A DNA stretch of 64,000 nt from positions 1 to 64,000 of the forward strand of contig DATBNO010000097.1 of the NCBI GenBank assembly GCA_036554285.1, written 5' to 3'. The stretch is from JADGGM01 sp025449955 (GTDB lineage: Bacteria > Gemmatimonadota > Gemmatimonadetes > Gemmatimonadales > Gemmatimonadaceae). The position numbers and the translations under genes were made by a program. Within the stretch, counting starts at the first letter, position 1. The number at the start of each line of letters is the position of its first letter. Positions 43,134-52,163 of this stretch are shown one piece after another. A model generated the notes under the pieces. That model was not told where the DNA came from. It worked only from the letters and a program-made list of their open reading frames with translations, and ran no database searches.

Positions 43134-43918
43134 TGCGCCGCGCGCTCCTGCTGATCGTTGGCGTCGCGGTCGGCGCGGCGCGCGCGCCGGCGCAGGAAGC
43201 CACCAACCCGCACGACGCACAGCCCGAGCGCCCCACGGTCGCCACCCACGCGTACACAGTGTGGCCCGGCTGGGTCGAAGTCGAAGCGGGCATCGAGACG
43301 GACCGCTTCGACGCCGGCGTCCATGCGTTCAGCACCCCGATCGCGCTCAAGGTGGGACTCGCCCCGCGCGTGCAGCTCGAGATTTCCGATGCATGGATGC
43401 GCAACACGAGCGTCGGTCCGGCGCGCGATGGCGGCGGCGACCTCGCGGTGGCGGTCAAGTGGCGGATCGCCGACAGCCTTCCTGTGTTAGGCTCGTTCGC
43501 CGTTCTGCCGGCGTTGAAACTGCCCACGGGCAGCGTGAGCGACGGCCTCGGCACCGGGTCCACCGACGCGCGCCTCACGCTGATCTCGAGTCATCAAATC
43601 GGCCCGGTGGAGCTGGATATCAACGCGGGCTTCACGTTGCGGGCGAGCACCGCCCACGCGCCGCGCACGGCGACGCTCTGGACGGTGTCCGCGGGCGCGC
43701 CGGTGAGCGGCATCCTCGGCTGGACCGCTGAGGTGTACGGCTACCCGGGGACCGGCGGACCCTCGGGCAGCGCGCCCATCGTCGCCGTGCTCACCGGCCC
43801 CGTGTTCACCGTTAGGCGGTGGGCCGAGCTCGACACGGGCGTGATTCTCCCGCTCGACGGGCCGCAGGCGTATGCGTTCTACGCCGGCGGCACGTGGAAC
43901 TTCGGACGGCTGTGGTGA
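43133..43918 (+). CDS. Outer-membrane beta-barrel-like protein (phenol MetA-pathway family type)
   Basis: A 261-residue exported protein. It has a signal peptide (cleavage near Ala-Pro-Ala-Gln at 22), then alternating polar/hydrophobic strands as in transmembrane beta barrels. The segment Leu-Lys-Leu-Pro-Thr-Gly-Ser followed by a Gly-Leu-Gly-Thr-Gly-Ser-Thr-Asp turn is typical of the family annotated as putative MetA-pathway of phenol degradation, which are channel-like barrels. The final residues Trp-Asn-Phe-Gly-Arg-Leu-Trp end in an aromatic, as barrel proteins do. It is co-translated with kup (TGATG), an odd pairing of an inner-membrane K+ transporter with an outer-membrane protein. Confidence 0.65.
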   Translation: MRRALLLIVGVAVGAARAPAQEATNPHDAQPERPTVATHAYTVWPGWVEVEAGIETDRFDAGVHAFSTPIALKVGLAPRVQLEISDAWMRNTSVGPARDGGGDLAVAVKWRIADSLPVLGSFAVLPALKLPTGSVSDGLGTGSTDARLTLISSHQIGPVELDINAGFTLRASTAHAPRTATLWTVSAGAPVSGILGWTAEVYGYPGTGGPSGSAPIVAVLTGPVFTVRRWAELDTGVILPLDGPQAYAFYAGGTWNFGRLW

Positions 43919-43933
43919 GGCGGTGACGACGCT

Positions 43934-45313
43934 CTAGTGCGCCTTCACATGCACCGTGACGTGCGCGCCCTTCCGCAGCACGACGAACGTGTTGTCGTCG
44001 TTGGAATCGAGCGAGATCGATGCGTGATCGCCGTCGCGCACGGACTTGCCGTTCACCGACAGGATCACGTCGCCCGCTTGCAGCGGATGCCAGTAGTCGC
44101 TCACATCGAGGAGCAGCAAGCCGTCCTCGCTGCCTTTGCCGAAGTAGCTGGCCAGCTGCGGGCTCACCACCGACATGCGGAGGCCGCCTAACGTGAGCAT
44201 GCTGCCGGCGTCGCCTTGCAGCCAACCCTTGCCGCCGGAAGGGCCCCAGCTCTCCGACCAGCTGGGCTCGGCCAATCTGGCCTGCGTCTCCGCCAGACGC
44301 GCCCGCACGGTGGCGAGCTGCACTTGACGCTCCGCCAGCACTTGGGCCGCCTCGGCCGCGCGCTGGGATTTCTCGATGTCGATCTCCATCGGACGCATCG
44401 CATCCTGCAGCCCTTGCAAACGCATCATCGGCGCCATCGGCGCCATCGGCGCAATCATGGTCGTGTTGCCATCCATGTTGATGCGGAAGCGCCGATTCAT
44501 GCTGTGCTTGTACACGTCGCCGCTGCGCGCCGTGGTCACCTTGACGGTTTTCATGGCGCCGTTGGCGTACACCTGCAGCGTCACCTCGTCGCCGGCCTTT
44601 TTCTGCGACAGCTCGTGCGTGAACCGGTTCTCTTTCGCGCCTAACAGCTGTCCGCCCACCGCTTCGTCGGCCGGAACGCGCAGGTCGATGCCATCGATGG
44701 ATGCGATGCGATTCCCTTCCTCGATGCCCGCCTTGTCGGCCGGTCCATCGGTTTCCACGGTGTTCACGAGCAAGCCGAGCGTGTCGCGCCGGCTGCCGCC
44801 GCCATCCAGACTCAGGCCGACCGCGGCGCGATCGTCATAGTCCTCGGAGGACATGCGCATAAGACGCGGGGTGAGGTCGTCGGCTTGGACCGTCTTCACC
44901 TTCACGGTCTTGTACGCGCCATCGGCGTAGACCTGCAGCGTCACCTCGTCGCCCGCTTTCACTTTGCCTAACTCGCGGACGAGGCGGCGCGTCATGATGC
45001 CGTCCATGTCGGGCTCGCCGGCATCGCCCGGAGCGAGCTTCAGATTCTCGCCGTTCACCGACGCGATGCGATAGCCTTCGAGCAAGCCCGCTTTGTCCGC
45101 CGGGCTGTTGGGCGTGACGTTCTCGATCAACAAGCCCAGCGTGTCGCGCTTCCCGCTGGCGCCGGTGTTGATGCCTAACGCAGCGCGCTCGTCGTCGTTG
45201 TTCCCCAACACCCGAATCACAGTGGCCGCTGGAGTGGTCCGATCCTGCGCGGCGATCGGCGTAACGCTACCCAGCACCATCGCGGCGCCGAGTACGTAGT
45301 GAGTTGGACGCAT
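43934..45313 (-). CDS. Exported protein with three PDZ domains
   Basis: A 459-residue protein with a signal peptide (cleavage after Ile-Ala-Ala-Gln near 23). Three PDZ domains follow: about 35-145, 160-270 and 370-458. The first two are near repeats, each with Asp-Thr-Leu-Gly-Leu-Leu, Ala-Asp-Lys-Ala-Gly and Gly-Asp-Glu-Val-Thr-Leu-Gln-Val-Tyr. Between domains 2 and 3 is a Met/Pro-rich tandem (Ala-Pro-Met repeated) and a helical Gln/Ala/Arg coiled-coil segment (about 310-355). No protease domain is present, so it is probably a periplasmic scaffold or adaptor that binds C termini. It is convergent with the kup/barrel genes. Confidence 0.8.
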   Translation of the reverse strand: MRPTHYVLGAAMVLGSVTPIAAQDRTTPAATVIRVLGNNDDERAALGINTGASGKRDTLGLLIENVTPNSPADKAGLLEGYRIASVNGENLKLAPGDAGEPDMDGIMTRRLVRELGKVKAGDEVTLQVYADGAYKTVKVKTVQADDLTPRLMRMSSEDYDDRAAVGLSLDGGGSRRDTLGLLVNTVETDGPADKAGIEEGNRIASIDGIDLRVPADEAVGGQLLGAKENRFTHELSQKKAGDEVTLQVYANGAMKTVKVTTARSGDVYKHSMNRRFRINMDGNTTMIAPMAPMAPMMRLQGLQDAMRPMEIDIEKSQRAAEAAQVLAERQVQLATVRARLAETQARLAEPSWSESWGPSGGKGWLQGDAGSMLTLGGLRMSVVSPQLASYFGKGSEDGLLLLDVSDYWHPLQAGDVILSVNGKSVRDGDHASISLDSNDDNTFVVLRKGAHVTVHVKAH

Positions 45314-45430
45314 ACGGGAAACGCTCCTGGTGCCGGTGGAAGTGTACCTGCACCGGATGAGTCACCAGGCGCGTGGCCACGGTTGCCGCCCGCATTCCAT
45401 CGGGACCCGGCGGCTGCGATATTTCGAGCC

Positions 45431-46591
45431 ATGTCTACCGCAGTCGGCCAAACGCCCCCACCGGTGAGCGGTCCGGATCCCAAGGACCTGGACGCCTTCC
45501 AGCATCACTGGCAGGACGAAGCGGACGCGGCATTTCTCTACCGCGCCCTGGCTGACGCCGAGCGAGACACCGCCAAACAGGATCTCTATCGGCGTCTCGC
45601 GGCCGTCGAGGACCGTCACGTCACGATCTGGTCCGACTTGCTCGCCCGCGCCGGCCGCGCGCCCAAACCGTTCGTCCCGTCGGCCCGGGCACGACTGCTC
45701 GCGCTCTTGGGGCGCACGTTCGGTCCGCGCTTCCTTCTGCCCATGCTGCTGGCCGAGGAAGGACGCGAAGTGCGGGGCTATCTGTCCATGCACCGCTCGC
45801 TGCCTACGGGCGGCGCCGGCAAAGGCGAAGCGCTGCTTCTCGCCCGCGAATCGGCAGAGCACGCTACCACGTTGGGCGAAATGGCAGGCCGCGCGGGCGA
45901 GCCATGGCACCGCGCCGAGTCGGGCGGCTTCCTGCGAAACGTGGTCTACGGATTCAACGACGGACTCACGGCCAACTTCGGACTCGTCGCCGGTATGATC
46001 GGCGCGACGGCGCGACAAGCCCACGAAACAGTCGTGCTGGCCGGAATCGCCGGACTCATCGCCGATGCACTGTCGATGGGTGCGAGCGGATACCTGGCCG
46101 CGAAGAGCGAACAGGAAGTGTACGAGCACGAGATCGCGATGGAGCGCACCGAAGTCGAGCTCATGCCCGAAGTCGAGCGCGACGAGTTGGCGCTGATGTA
46201 CGAAGCGAAGGGCATGGATCGCACGGCGGCGCAAGAGCTGGCGACCACGGTGATGAGCGACCCCAAGCGCATGCTCGACGAGCAGGTGCAAGAGGAGCTC
46301 AAGATCGGCGACCAGGCGGCGTCACCATTGCGCGAGGGGTGGGTGACGGGACTCGCGACCGCGGTTGGCGCATTCATCCCTGTCTTTCCGTTTCTGTTCT
46401 TGCGGGGCATCGACGCGATGGTCGCGTCGTTCATTGTCGCGATGCTCTCGCATTTTCTCGTCGGCGCCGCGCGCTCGGTATTCACGGGACGCAGCGTGCT
46501 GCGCTCGGGCCTCGACATGTTCGTCGTCGGGCTCGGTGTTGCCGTCACGGGCTACTATGTGGGCGAGTGGGTGGCACACGCGATGCGATGA
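45431..46591 (+). CDS. Rubrerythrin-like/VIT1 (CCC1) fusion membrane protein
   Basis: A 386-residue protein of two parts. Residues about 20-150 form a ferritin-like four-helix domain with Glu-Ala-Asp-Ala-Ala-Phe-Leu-Tyr and Glu-Asp-Arg-His, which can hold a di-iron centre. Residues about 165-386 form the VIT1/CCC1 transporter: Val-Val-Tyr-Gly-Phe-Asn-Asp-Gly-Leu-Thr-Ala-Asn-Phe-Gly is the signature, followed by five helices and a cytoplasmic Glu-rich metal-binding loop (about 240-290). Such proteins export iron or manganese from the cytoplasm and may oxidise or sense the metal with the ferritin-like part. ATG 45431 begins the protein; the frame is open upstream but unconserved. It stands alone. 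Confidence 0.88.
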   Translation: MSTAVGQTPPPVSGPDPKDLDAFQHHWQDEADAAFLYRALADAERDTAKQDLYRRLAAVEDRHVTIWSDLLARAGRAPKPFVPSARARLLALLGRTFGPRFLLPMLLAEEGREVRGYLSMHRSLPTGGAGKGEALLLARESAEHATTLGEMAGRAGEPWHRAESGGFLRNVVYGFNDGLTANFGLVAGMIGATARQAHETVVLAGIAGLIADALSMGASGYLAAKSEQEVYEHEIAMERTEVELMPEVERDELALMYEAKGMDRTAAQELATTVMSDPKRMLDEQVQEELKIGDQAASPLREGWVTGLATAVGAFIPVFPFLFLRGIDAMVASFIVAMLSHFLVGAARSVFTGRSVLRSGLDMFVVGLGVAVTGYYVGEWVAHAMR

Positions 46592-46696
46592 TCCGTTGCA
46601 CGAAGAAACCGCAATAGCGGTAGACCATCCCGCGCTCTTTCAGGACACGACCGCGCGCCTCATATTGTCGCGTCCTCCACATGTTCCGTCGCGTCC

Positions 46697-49585
46697 GTGG
46701 ACTCATCCCAGGCCCAACTTCAACAGGCCCTCGGTGACGCGTTCGTCATAGAGCGCGAGCTCGGTGGCGGCGGCATGAGCCGCGTCTTTCTCGCCACTGA
46801 GGAGCGATTGAAGCGGCGTGTGGTGGTGAAGCTGCTGCCGCCCGAGCAGGCGAGCGCGGTGAGCGCGGCGCGGTTCAAGCAAGAAATCGAGTTGGCGGCG
46901 CATCTGCGGCACCCGCACATCCTGCCGGTGTTGACCGCGGGTGCGAGTGACAGCCTGCTCTACTACGTGATGCCCTACGCCGAGAGCGAGTCGCTGCGCC
47001 ATCTCTTGACGCGCGAGCGGCAGCTGCCGGTGGCGGATGCCGTGCGGATTCTGCAAGAGATCGCCGACGCGCTCGAGTACGCGAACAATCGCGGCGTGGT
47101 GCACCGCGACGTGAAGCCCGAGAACATCCTGCTCGAAGGCGACCACGCGGCGCTCACCGATTTCGGCGTGGCGCGCGCCCTCGTGACCGCGCAGGGCACG
47201 AGCCGCCTAACGGGAACGGGGTTGGGCGTGGGCACGCCCGGCTACATGGCGCCGGAGCAGGCGTCGGGCGACTCCAACGTCGACGCGCGCGCCGACATCT
47301 ACGCGCTGGCGGTGGTGGGCTACGAGATGCTCGCGGGCGCGCCGCCGTTCACCGGGCCCACGGCGCAAGCGGTGCTGGCCGCGCATCTGCGCGACATTCC
47401 GCCGGACCTGCACGCCGTGCGACCCGACGTGCCCGAGGCGTTGGCGCGCGCCATCGCGACGGCGCTGGCGAAGGATCCAGCGGACCGGTTCCAGAGCGCC
47501 GCCGCGTTCCGCGACGCCGTGCTCGCGGGCGCCGGTCCGCTGCCGCGCCGGCCGCGCGCGCTGACGCCGGTGGTGTTGGGCATCGCCGCCGGCGTCATCG
47601 TTGCGTTAGGCAGCGCCACCACGTGGTACTGGCGCACGCATCACCTGGCCCGCGTCGACCCCGACGTGGTGGCCGTGGCGCCGTTCGACGTGCTCGATGA
47701 CGGGCTCGGATTGTGGCACGAGGGGCTGGTGGACGTCTTGTCGCGCAACCTGGACGGAGCCGGCCCGCTCAAGACCGTCGCGCCGTCCATCGTCATCCGC
47801 CAGTGGTCCGGACGGGCCGACCGCCGCTCGGCCGTATCGTTAGGCCGCAAGACGGGCGCCGGCCTCGCGGTGTTCGGCTCCATCTCCCAATCGGGTCCCG
47901 ACTCCGTGCACGTCAACGCGACCCTCGTCAACGTGTCGACGGGACGAGCGATCGGCGACGTGGAAGCGCAGGATGCGAATTCGCACATCGACCGGTTGTG
48001 CGACTCGATCAGCGTGCGGCTGTTGCGCGAGCTGGGCCGGGTCCGGCGGCTCGCCATATCGTTAGGCGGATCGTTGGGCTCGTCGTCGCTGCCCGCCATC
48101 AAGGCCTACTTGCAAGGCGAGCAATGGTACCGCGCGTCCAACTGGGACTCGGCCGAGGTGGCGTACGACCGGGCCCTCACCGCCGACAGCACCTTCGCGC
48201 TCGCCTGGCTCCGGGCCAGCTTCGTGCGCGGCTGGAAAAGCGGCGTCGAAGACGAACAAGGCGCGATCGACCGTGTGCGCGCGAGCCGCTTCAATCACGG
48301 GCTGTCGCCCCGCGATAGCCTCATCGTCGCCTTCGTCGGTGCATCGGGCGAGCCCAGGGCCTACCGACAGCTCATCGCGTTGGACAACGCGCTGCTCCGC
48401 CGGTATCCGAACGACCCCGAGGTGTGGTACCTCACGGGCGAATTGCGCGAGCACCTCGGCGCGGTGCCGGGGCACTATTTCACCAGCGCCGACATCATCG
48501 ACGCGTTCGATCACGCGATCGCCGCCGACTCGCAGCTCGCCCCGGCCTACATCCACCCGATCGAGCAATCGTTAGCACTCGACGACACAGCGCGCACACT
48601 GCGCTACATCCGCGGCTATGTCGCGCTCGATTCGATCGGCGCGGAAGCCGAGGCCGTCCGACTGGTCCGCTCGCTGGTCGAGGCGGATGTCCGACCGGCG
48701 GCGAGAGACAGCGCGATGCGCGCGGCGACGTATCAGCAGCTGTACTTCGCCAAGGCCATGCTCTTCAAATGGCCCGACTCCGCCGAGCGCGACATCGAGG
48801 CACTCACACTGATGAGCGCACCGGGCCGCGAACCGCCGGGATCGGCCGCCGATTCGCTCGCGCTGCGATTCCAACTCGTGACCGAGCTCGGGATGCGCGG
48901 CCACGTGCATCGCGCGATGGTCGAAGGCGGTGACGCGCGGCCGGCGGGCATCATGTTCGATGCGGCGCTGGCGGGCCTCATCCCCAACGACAGCGTGGTT
49001 GCGCAGGCGGCGGCGCTGTTATCCAGTCGCTCGCCGCAGCTCGCGTACGCCATTCCGTGGTGGGGAGCGACGCGCGACTCGAGCAACCTGCGTCGCGCCG
49101 CGGCCGCGCTCGAGAGCGTCGCGCAGACGGGCCTCACCGCGCGCGACACCAGCCTCATCGCGTTAGGCGAGCGCGAGGTGCCCGCCTATCTGGCGCTGGC
49201 TCGGCGCGACTCGCTGGCGGCGCTGCGCCTGTTGGCGGCCATTCCCGACTCGCTCTGCGCGGCGGTCGATTGCACGGCGGCGCACGTCGCACAGGCGCAG
49301 CTGCTCGCCGACAGCGGCCGCCGCGCCGAAGCGCTGCGCCTGCTGCCGACGCGCAACGTGGCCTTCGGCTCGCCGCTGTGCGTGCCCACCGAGCTGTTCC
49401 GGGCGCACCTGCTCGAAGCGTTAGGCAAGCGCGCCGAGGCGCTCGACGCCTACACGTGGGTCACCAAGGTGTGGCGGGCGCCCGACTCCGTGTTGCGGCC
49501 GGTGGTCGACGAGGCGCGCGCGGGCATACGCCGCCTGACCACCGAGCTCGGGAGCCGCCGCTCGATGCTCGACAGCGCCAAATAG
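46697..49585 (+). CDS. Membrane-anchored Ser/Thr protein kinase with large extracytoplasmic region
   Basis: A 962-residue kinase. The kinase domain (16-275) is complete: Gly-Gly-Gly-Gly-Met P-loop at 23-27, Lys45 in Val-Val-Val-Lys-Leu-Leu, catalytic loop His136-Arg-Asp-Val-Lys-Pro-Glu-Asn, Asp155-Phe-Gly, and Ala-Pro-Glu-Gln. One membrane helix lies at about 290-312. The extracytoplasmic 650 residues start with an Ala-Pro-Phe-Asp-Val and Val-Phe-Gly-Ser-Ile-like module similar to TolB-N/adenylate-cyclase-associated domains, then helical TPR-like repeats with Tyr-Arg-Ala-Ser-Asn-Trp-Asp-Ser-Ala and Arg-Ala-Glu-Ala-Leu. No PASTA repeats are present. The GTG start has no strong ribosome site. 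Regulation or target cannot be read; this architecture is frequent in Gemmatimonadota and Acidobacteriota. Confidence 0.9.
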   Translation: MDSSQAQLQQALGDAFVIERELGGGGMSRVFLATEERLKRRVVVKLLPPEQASAVSAARFKQEIELAAHLRHPHILPVLTAGASDSLLYYVMPYAESESLRHLLTRERQLPVADAVRILQEIADALEYANNRGVVHRDVKPENILLEGDHAALTDFGVARALVTAQGTSRLTGTGLGVGTPGYMAPEQASGDSNVDARADIYALAVVGYEMLAGAPPFTGPTAQAVLAAHLRDIPPDLHAVRPDVPEALARAIATALAKDPADRFQSAAAFRDAVLAGAGPLPRRPRALTPVVLGIAAGVIVALGSATTWYWRTHHLARVDPDVVAVAPFDVLDDGLGLWHEGLVDVLSRNLDGAGPLKTVAPSIVIRQWSGRADRRSAVSLGRKTGAGLAVFGSISQSGPDSVHVNATLVNVSTGRAIGDVEAQDANSHIDRLCDSISVRLLRELGRVRRLAISLGGSLGSSSLPAIKAYLQGEQWYRASNWDSAEVAYDRALTADSTFALAWLRASFVRGWKSGVEDEQGAIDRVRASRFNHGLSPRDSLIVAFVGASGEPRAYRQLIALDNALLRRYPNDPEVWYLTGELREHLGAVPGHYFTSADIIDAFDHAIAADSQLAPAYIHPIEQSLALDDTARTLRYIRGYVALDSIGAEAEAVRLVRSLVEADVRPAARDSAMRAATYQQLYFAKAMLFKWPDSAERDIEALTLMSAPGREPPGSAADSLALRFQLVTELGMRGHVHRAMVEGGDARPAGIMFDAALAGLIPNDSVVAQAAALLSSRSPQLAYAIPWWGATRDSSNLRRAAAALESVAQTGLTARDTSLIALGEREVPAYLALARRDSLAALRLLAAIPDSLCAAVDCTAAHVAQAQLLADSGRRAEALRLLPTRNVAFGSPLCVPTELFRAHLLEALGKRAEALDAYTWVTKVWRAPDSVLRPVVDEARAGIRRLTTELGSRRSMLDSAK

Positions 49586-49595
49586 CCCGCGGCGC

Positions 49596-49615
49596 GGTCC
49601 CGCCTAACGCGGGCC
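49596..49615. terminator. Hairpin between convergent kinase and leuS genes
   Basis: CCCGC (49599-49603) and GCGGG (49609-49613) enclose the loop CTAAC, and outer GG/CC pairs extend the stem with one bulge. The GCCTAAC motif lies across the stem-loop junction. No T tract is present; the stem is short. Confidence 0.4.
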
Positions 49616-49617
49616 GG

Positions 49618-52068
49618 CTAGACGACGATGTTGAGCAACCGTCCGGCGACGAAGATCACCTTGCGCGGCGCGCCGGTCACGAACTTGGCAATCGACGGCA
49701 CGGCGAGGGCGGCCGCCATCGCCTGATCCTGCGCGACGTCGCGCGCCAGGCGCACCGTGCCGCGCAGCTTCCCGTTCACCTGCACCGCCAGCTCGACGTC
49801 GTCCTCGGTGGCCAGCGCCGGATCGAACGCCGGCCAGCGCGACGCGAACACGGTTCCGCTGTGGCCTAACCGCTCCCACAGTTCGTCGGCGATGTGCGGC
49901 GCGAACGGCGCCACGAGCTGCACCAGCGGCTCGACCTCGGCGCGATGCGGCACGCGCTCGCCGGCGCGCAGCGCATTCATGTACTCCATCATCGCCGCGA
50001 TCGCCGTATTGTAGCCTAACCGACCGGTGTCGTCGGTCACCTTGCGGATGGTGCGGTGCAGCTTGCGTATCACCGCGTCGTCCGGCACGCCGTCGGTGCG
50101 CATCTCCTGCACCGACGCCCACAGGCGATCGAGGAACCGCTTCATACCGGAGATCCCGCTGTCGCGAAAATCGCCGCCCTCCTCGAATGGGCCCGTGTAC
50201 ATGAGGTACAGCCGAATCGTGTCCGCACCCCAGCGGTCGATGTACTCGTCGGGGTTCACGACGTTGCCCTTGGTCTTCGACATCTTGGCGCCGTCGCGGA
50301 TGATCAGCCCGTGCGCGCGGAACCGCTTGTACGGCTCCTCGAAGTCCAGATAGCCCATGTCGTGCAGCACCATCGTAATGAACCGCGAGTACATCAGGTG
50401 CAGCACCGCGTGCTCGTTGCCGCCGATGTAGGTCGTCACCGGCAGCCAGCGTTTCGTGCGCTCGGCGTCGAACGGACGATCGTCGAACTCGGTGCTCGGA
50501 TAGCGCAGGAAATACCACGCGCTGTCGAGGAACGTGTCGGACACGTCGGTCTCGCGGCGCGCCATCTTGCCGCACTCCGGGCACGGCACGCGATACCACT
50601 CTTCGTGACGTGCTAACGGAGAGATGCCGCTGTCATCCGGACGGAAATCCGCGATCGGCGGCAGCAGCACCGGCAGGTCCTCCTCGGGGACCGCCTGCAT
50701 GCCGCACGTGTCGCAGTAGATGATCGGAATCGGCGGGCCCCAATAGCGCTGCCGCGAAATCGTCCAGTCGTGCAGCCGGTACGTGACCGTCGCTTTGGCA
50801 ACGCCGCGCTCGCCTAACCACGCGACGATGCGCGCCGCGCCGTCGGCGGTCGTCAGGCCGTCGAACGGCGGCGAGTTCACCAGGCGGCCGTCCTCGTTGT
50901 CGCTGTAGGCGTCGTCGAGCGGCGTCGCCGCATCCTCGCCCGCCCCGGCCACCACGCGAACGATCGGCAGCCCGAACTTTCGTGCGAACGCAAAGTCGCG
51001 CTCGTCGTGTCCCGGCACCGCCATGATCGCGCCTGTGCCGTACTCCATGAGCACGTAGTCGGCCACCCACACCGGCACCCGCGCGCCCGTGGCGGGGTTC
51101 ACCGCGTAGCCGCCGGTGAACACGCCCGTCTTCTCGCGGTCCCCGACTTTGCGCGCCACGAGATCGCGCCTGGACGCGCGCTCGACGTACGCGCGTACAG
51201 CCTCGCGCTGCGGCGCCGCCGTCACCGCGCCGACTAACGGATGCTCCGGAGCCAGCACCACGTACGTGGCGCCGAAGATCGTGTCCGGACGCGTCGTGAA
51301 AACGCGGATCGACGCATCGGAGCCCGCCACCGCGAATTCGATTTTCGCCCCCTCGGATTTCCCGATCCAGTTCCGTTGGGCGGTCTTGGTGGTGTCCGAC
51401 CAATCGATCCAGTCGAGATTGGCCAGGAGACGCGGCGCGTACTCGGTGATGCGGAAGAACCATTGCTCCAGGAACCGCTGCTCCACCGTCGTACCGCACC
51501 GCTCGCAGGCCCCGTTCACAACCTGCTCGTTGGCCAGCACCGTCTTACACGACGGACACCAGTTCACGGCCGCCTTGCCGCGATACGCCAGCCCGCGCTC
51601 CAGCAGCTTGAGAAAAATCCACTGCGTCCACTTGTAGTAGGCCGGCTCGGTCGTCGACAGCTCGTGCGTCCAATCGACCATGAGCCCGACACGGCGCAGT
51701 TGGCGCCGGAAGTTCTCGATGTTGCGCGGGATCAGCTCCATGGGGTGGATGCCGACCTTGAGCGCGTAGTTCTCCGAGTGGATGCCGAACGCGTCGAACC
51801 CTATGGGCTCGAACACCGTGTGTCCCTGGAGACGCTGGAATCGTCCATAGATGTCGTTGCCCGTGAACGCGAACACGTTGCCGATGTGCAGGCCCTCGGC
51901 AGACGGGTACGGGAACATCATCAGTTGGTAGAACGGACGCTCCGCGGTGTCCAAGTTGGGCGAGTTGGTCCCTTCGGCGCGCCAGCGCTCCTGCCATTTG
52001 CGCTCGATGGCGCCCGGATCGTAACTCGCTTGGCTCGACGCCGTGGAGTTGGGTGTCGACGAAGTCAT
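49618..52068 (-). CDS. leuS: Leucyl-tRNA synthetase
   Basis: An 816-residue class I synthetase that charges tRNA-Leu. It has the HIGH-type motif His61-Ile-Gly-Asn in Tyr-Pro-Ser-Ala-Glu-Gly-Leu-His, four Cys in Cys-Pro-Ser-Cys and Cys-Glu-Arg-Cys (zinc site, about 172-200), the CP1 editing domain with Thr-Thr-Arg-Pro-Asp-Thr near 262, a second zinc-type Cys set near 460 and 515, and the KMSKS loop as Lys-Met-Ser-Lys-Thr-Lys-Gly-Asn. The C-terminal anticodon and tail domains are complete. ATG 52068 is chosen; a start at 52113 would add 15 residues into the divergent promoter region. No T-box or attenuator is visible upstream. Confidence 0.96.
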   Translation of the reverse strand: MTSSTPNSTASSQASYDPGAIERKWQERWRAEGTNSPNLDTAERPFYQLMMFPYPSAEGLHIGNVFAFTGNDIYGRFQRLQGHTVFEPIGFDAFGIHSENYALKVGIHPMELIPRNIENFRRQLRRVGLMVDWTHELSTTEPAYYKWTQWIFLKLLERGLAYRGKAAVNWCPSCKTVLANEQVVNGACERCGTTVEQRFLEQWFFRITEYAPRLLANLDWIDWSDTTKTAQRNWIGKSEGAKIEFAVAGSDASIRVFTTRPDTIFGATYVVLAPEHPLVGAVTAAPQREAVRAYVERASRRDLVARKVGDREKTGVFTGGYAVNPATGARVPVWVADYVLMEYGTGAIMAVPGHDERDFAFARKFGLPIVRVVAGAGEDAATPLDDAYSDNEDGRLVNSPPFDGLTTADGAARIVAWLGERGVAKATVTYRLHDWTISRQRYWGPPIPIIYCDTCGMQAVPEEDLPVLLPPIADFRPDDSGISPLARHEEWYRVPCPECGKMARRETDVSDTFLDSAWYFLRYPSTEFDDRPFDAERTKRWLPVTTYIGGNEHAVLHLMYSRFITMVLHDMGYLDFEEPYKRFRAHGLIIRDGAKMSKTKGNVVNPDEYIDRWGADTIRLYLMYTGPFEEGGDFRDSGISGMKRFLDRLWASVQEMRTDGVPDDAVIRKLHRTIRKVTDDTGRLGYNTAIAAMMEYMNALRAGERVPHRAEVEPLVQLVAPFAPHIADELWERLGHSGTVFASRWPAFDPALATEDDVELAVQVNGKLRGTVRLARDVAQDQAMAAALAVPSIAKFVTGAPRKVIFVAGRLLNIVV

Positions 52069-52163
52069 GTTGCGTCTCGCCGCCGACGAGGGACGGGCAT
52101 GGTCCAGCGGCACGGTGTGAAGGCAACGCCCGTAGTGTACTGCCTGCCGAGAAATCTAGCCCC

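Noticed and set aside
44395..44460. Tandem GGCGCCATC repeat as a mobile or regulatory repeat
   Set aside because: It encodes the Ala-Pro-Met repeat within the triple-PDZ protein and is only a short coding microrepeat.
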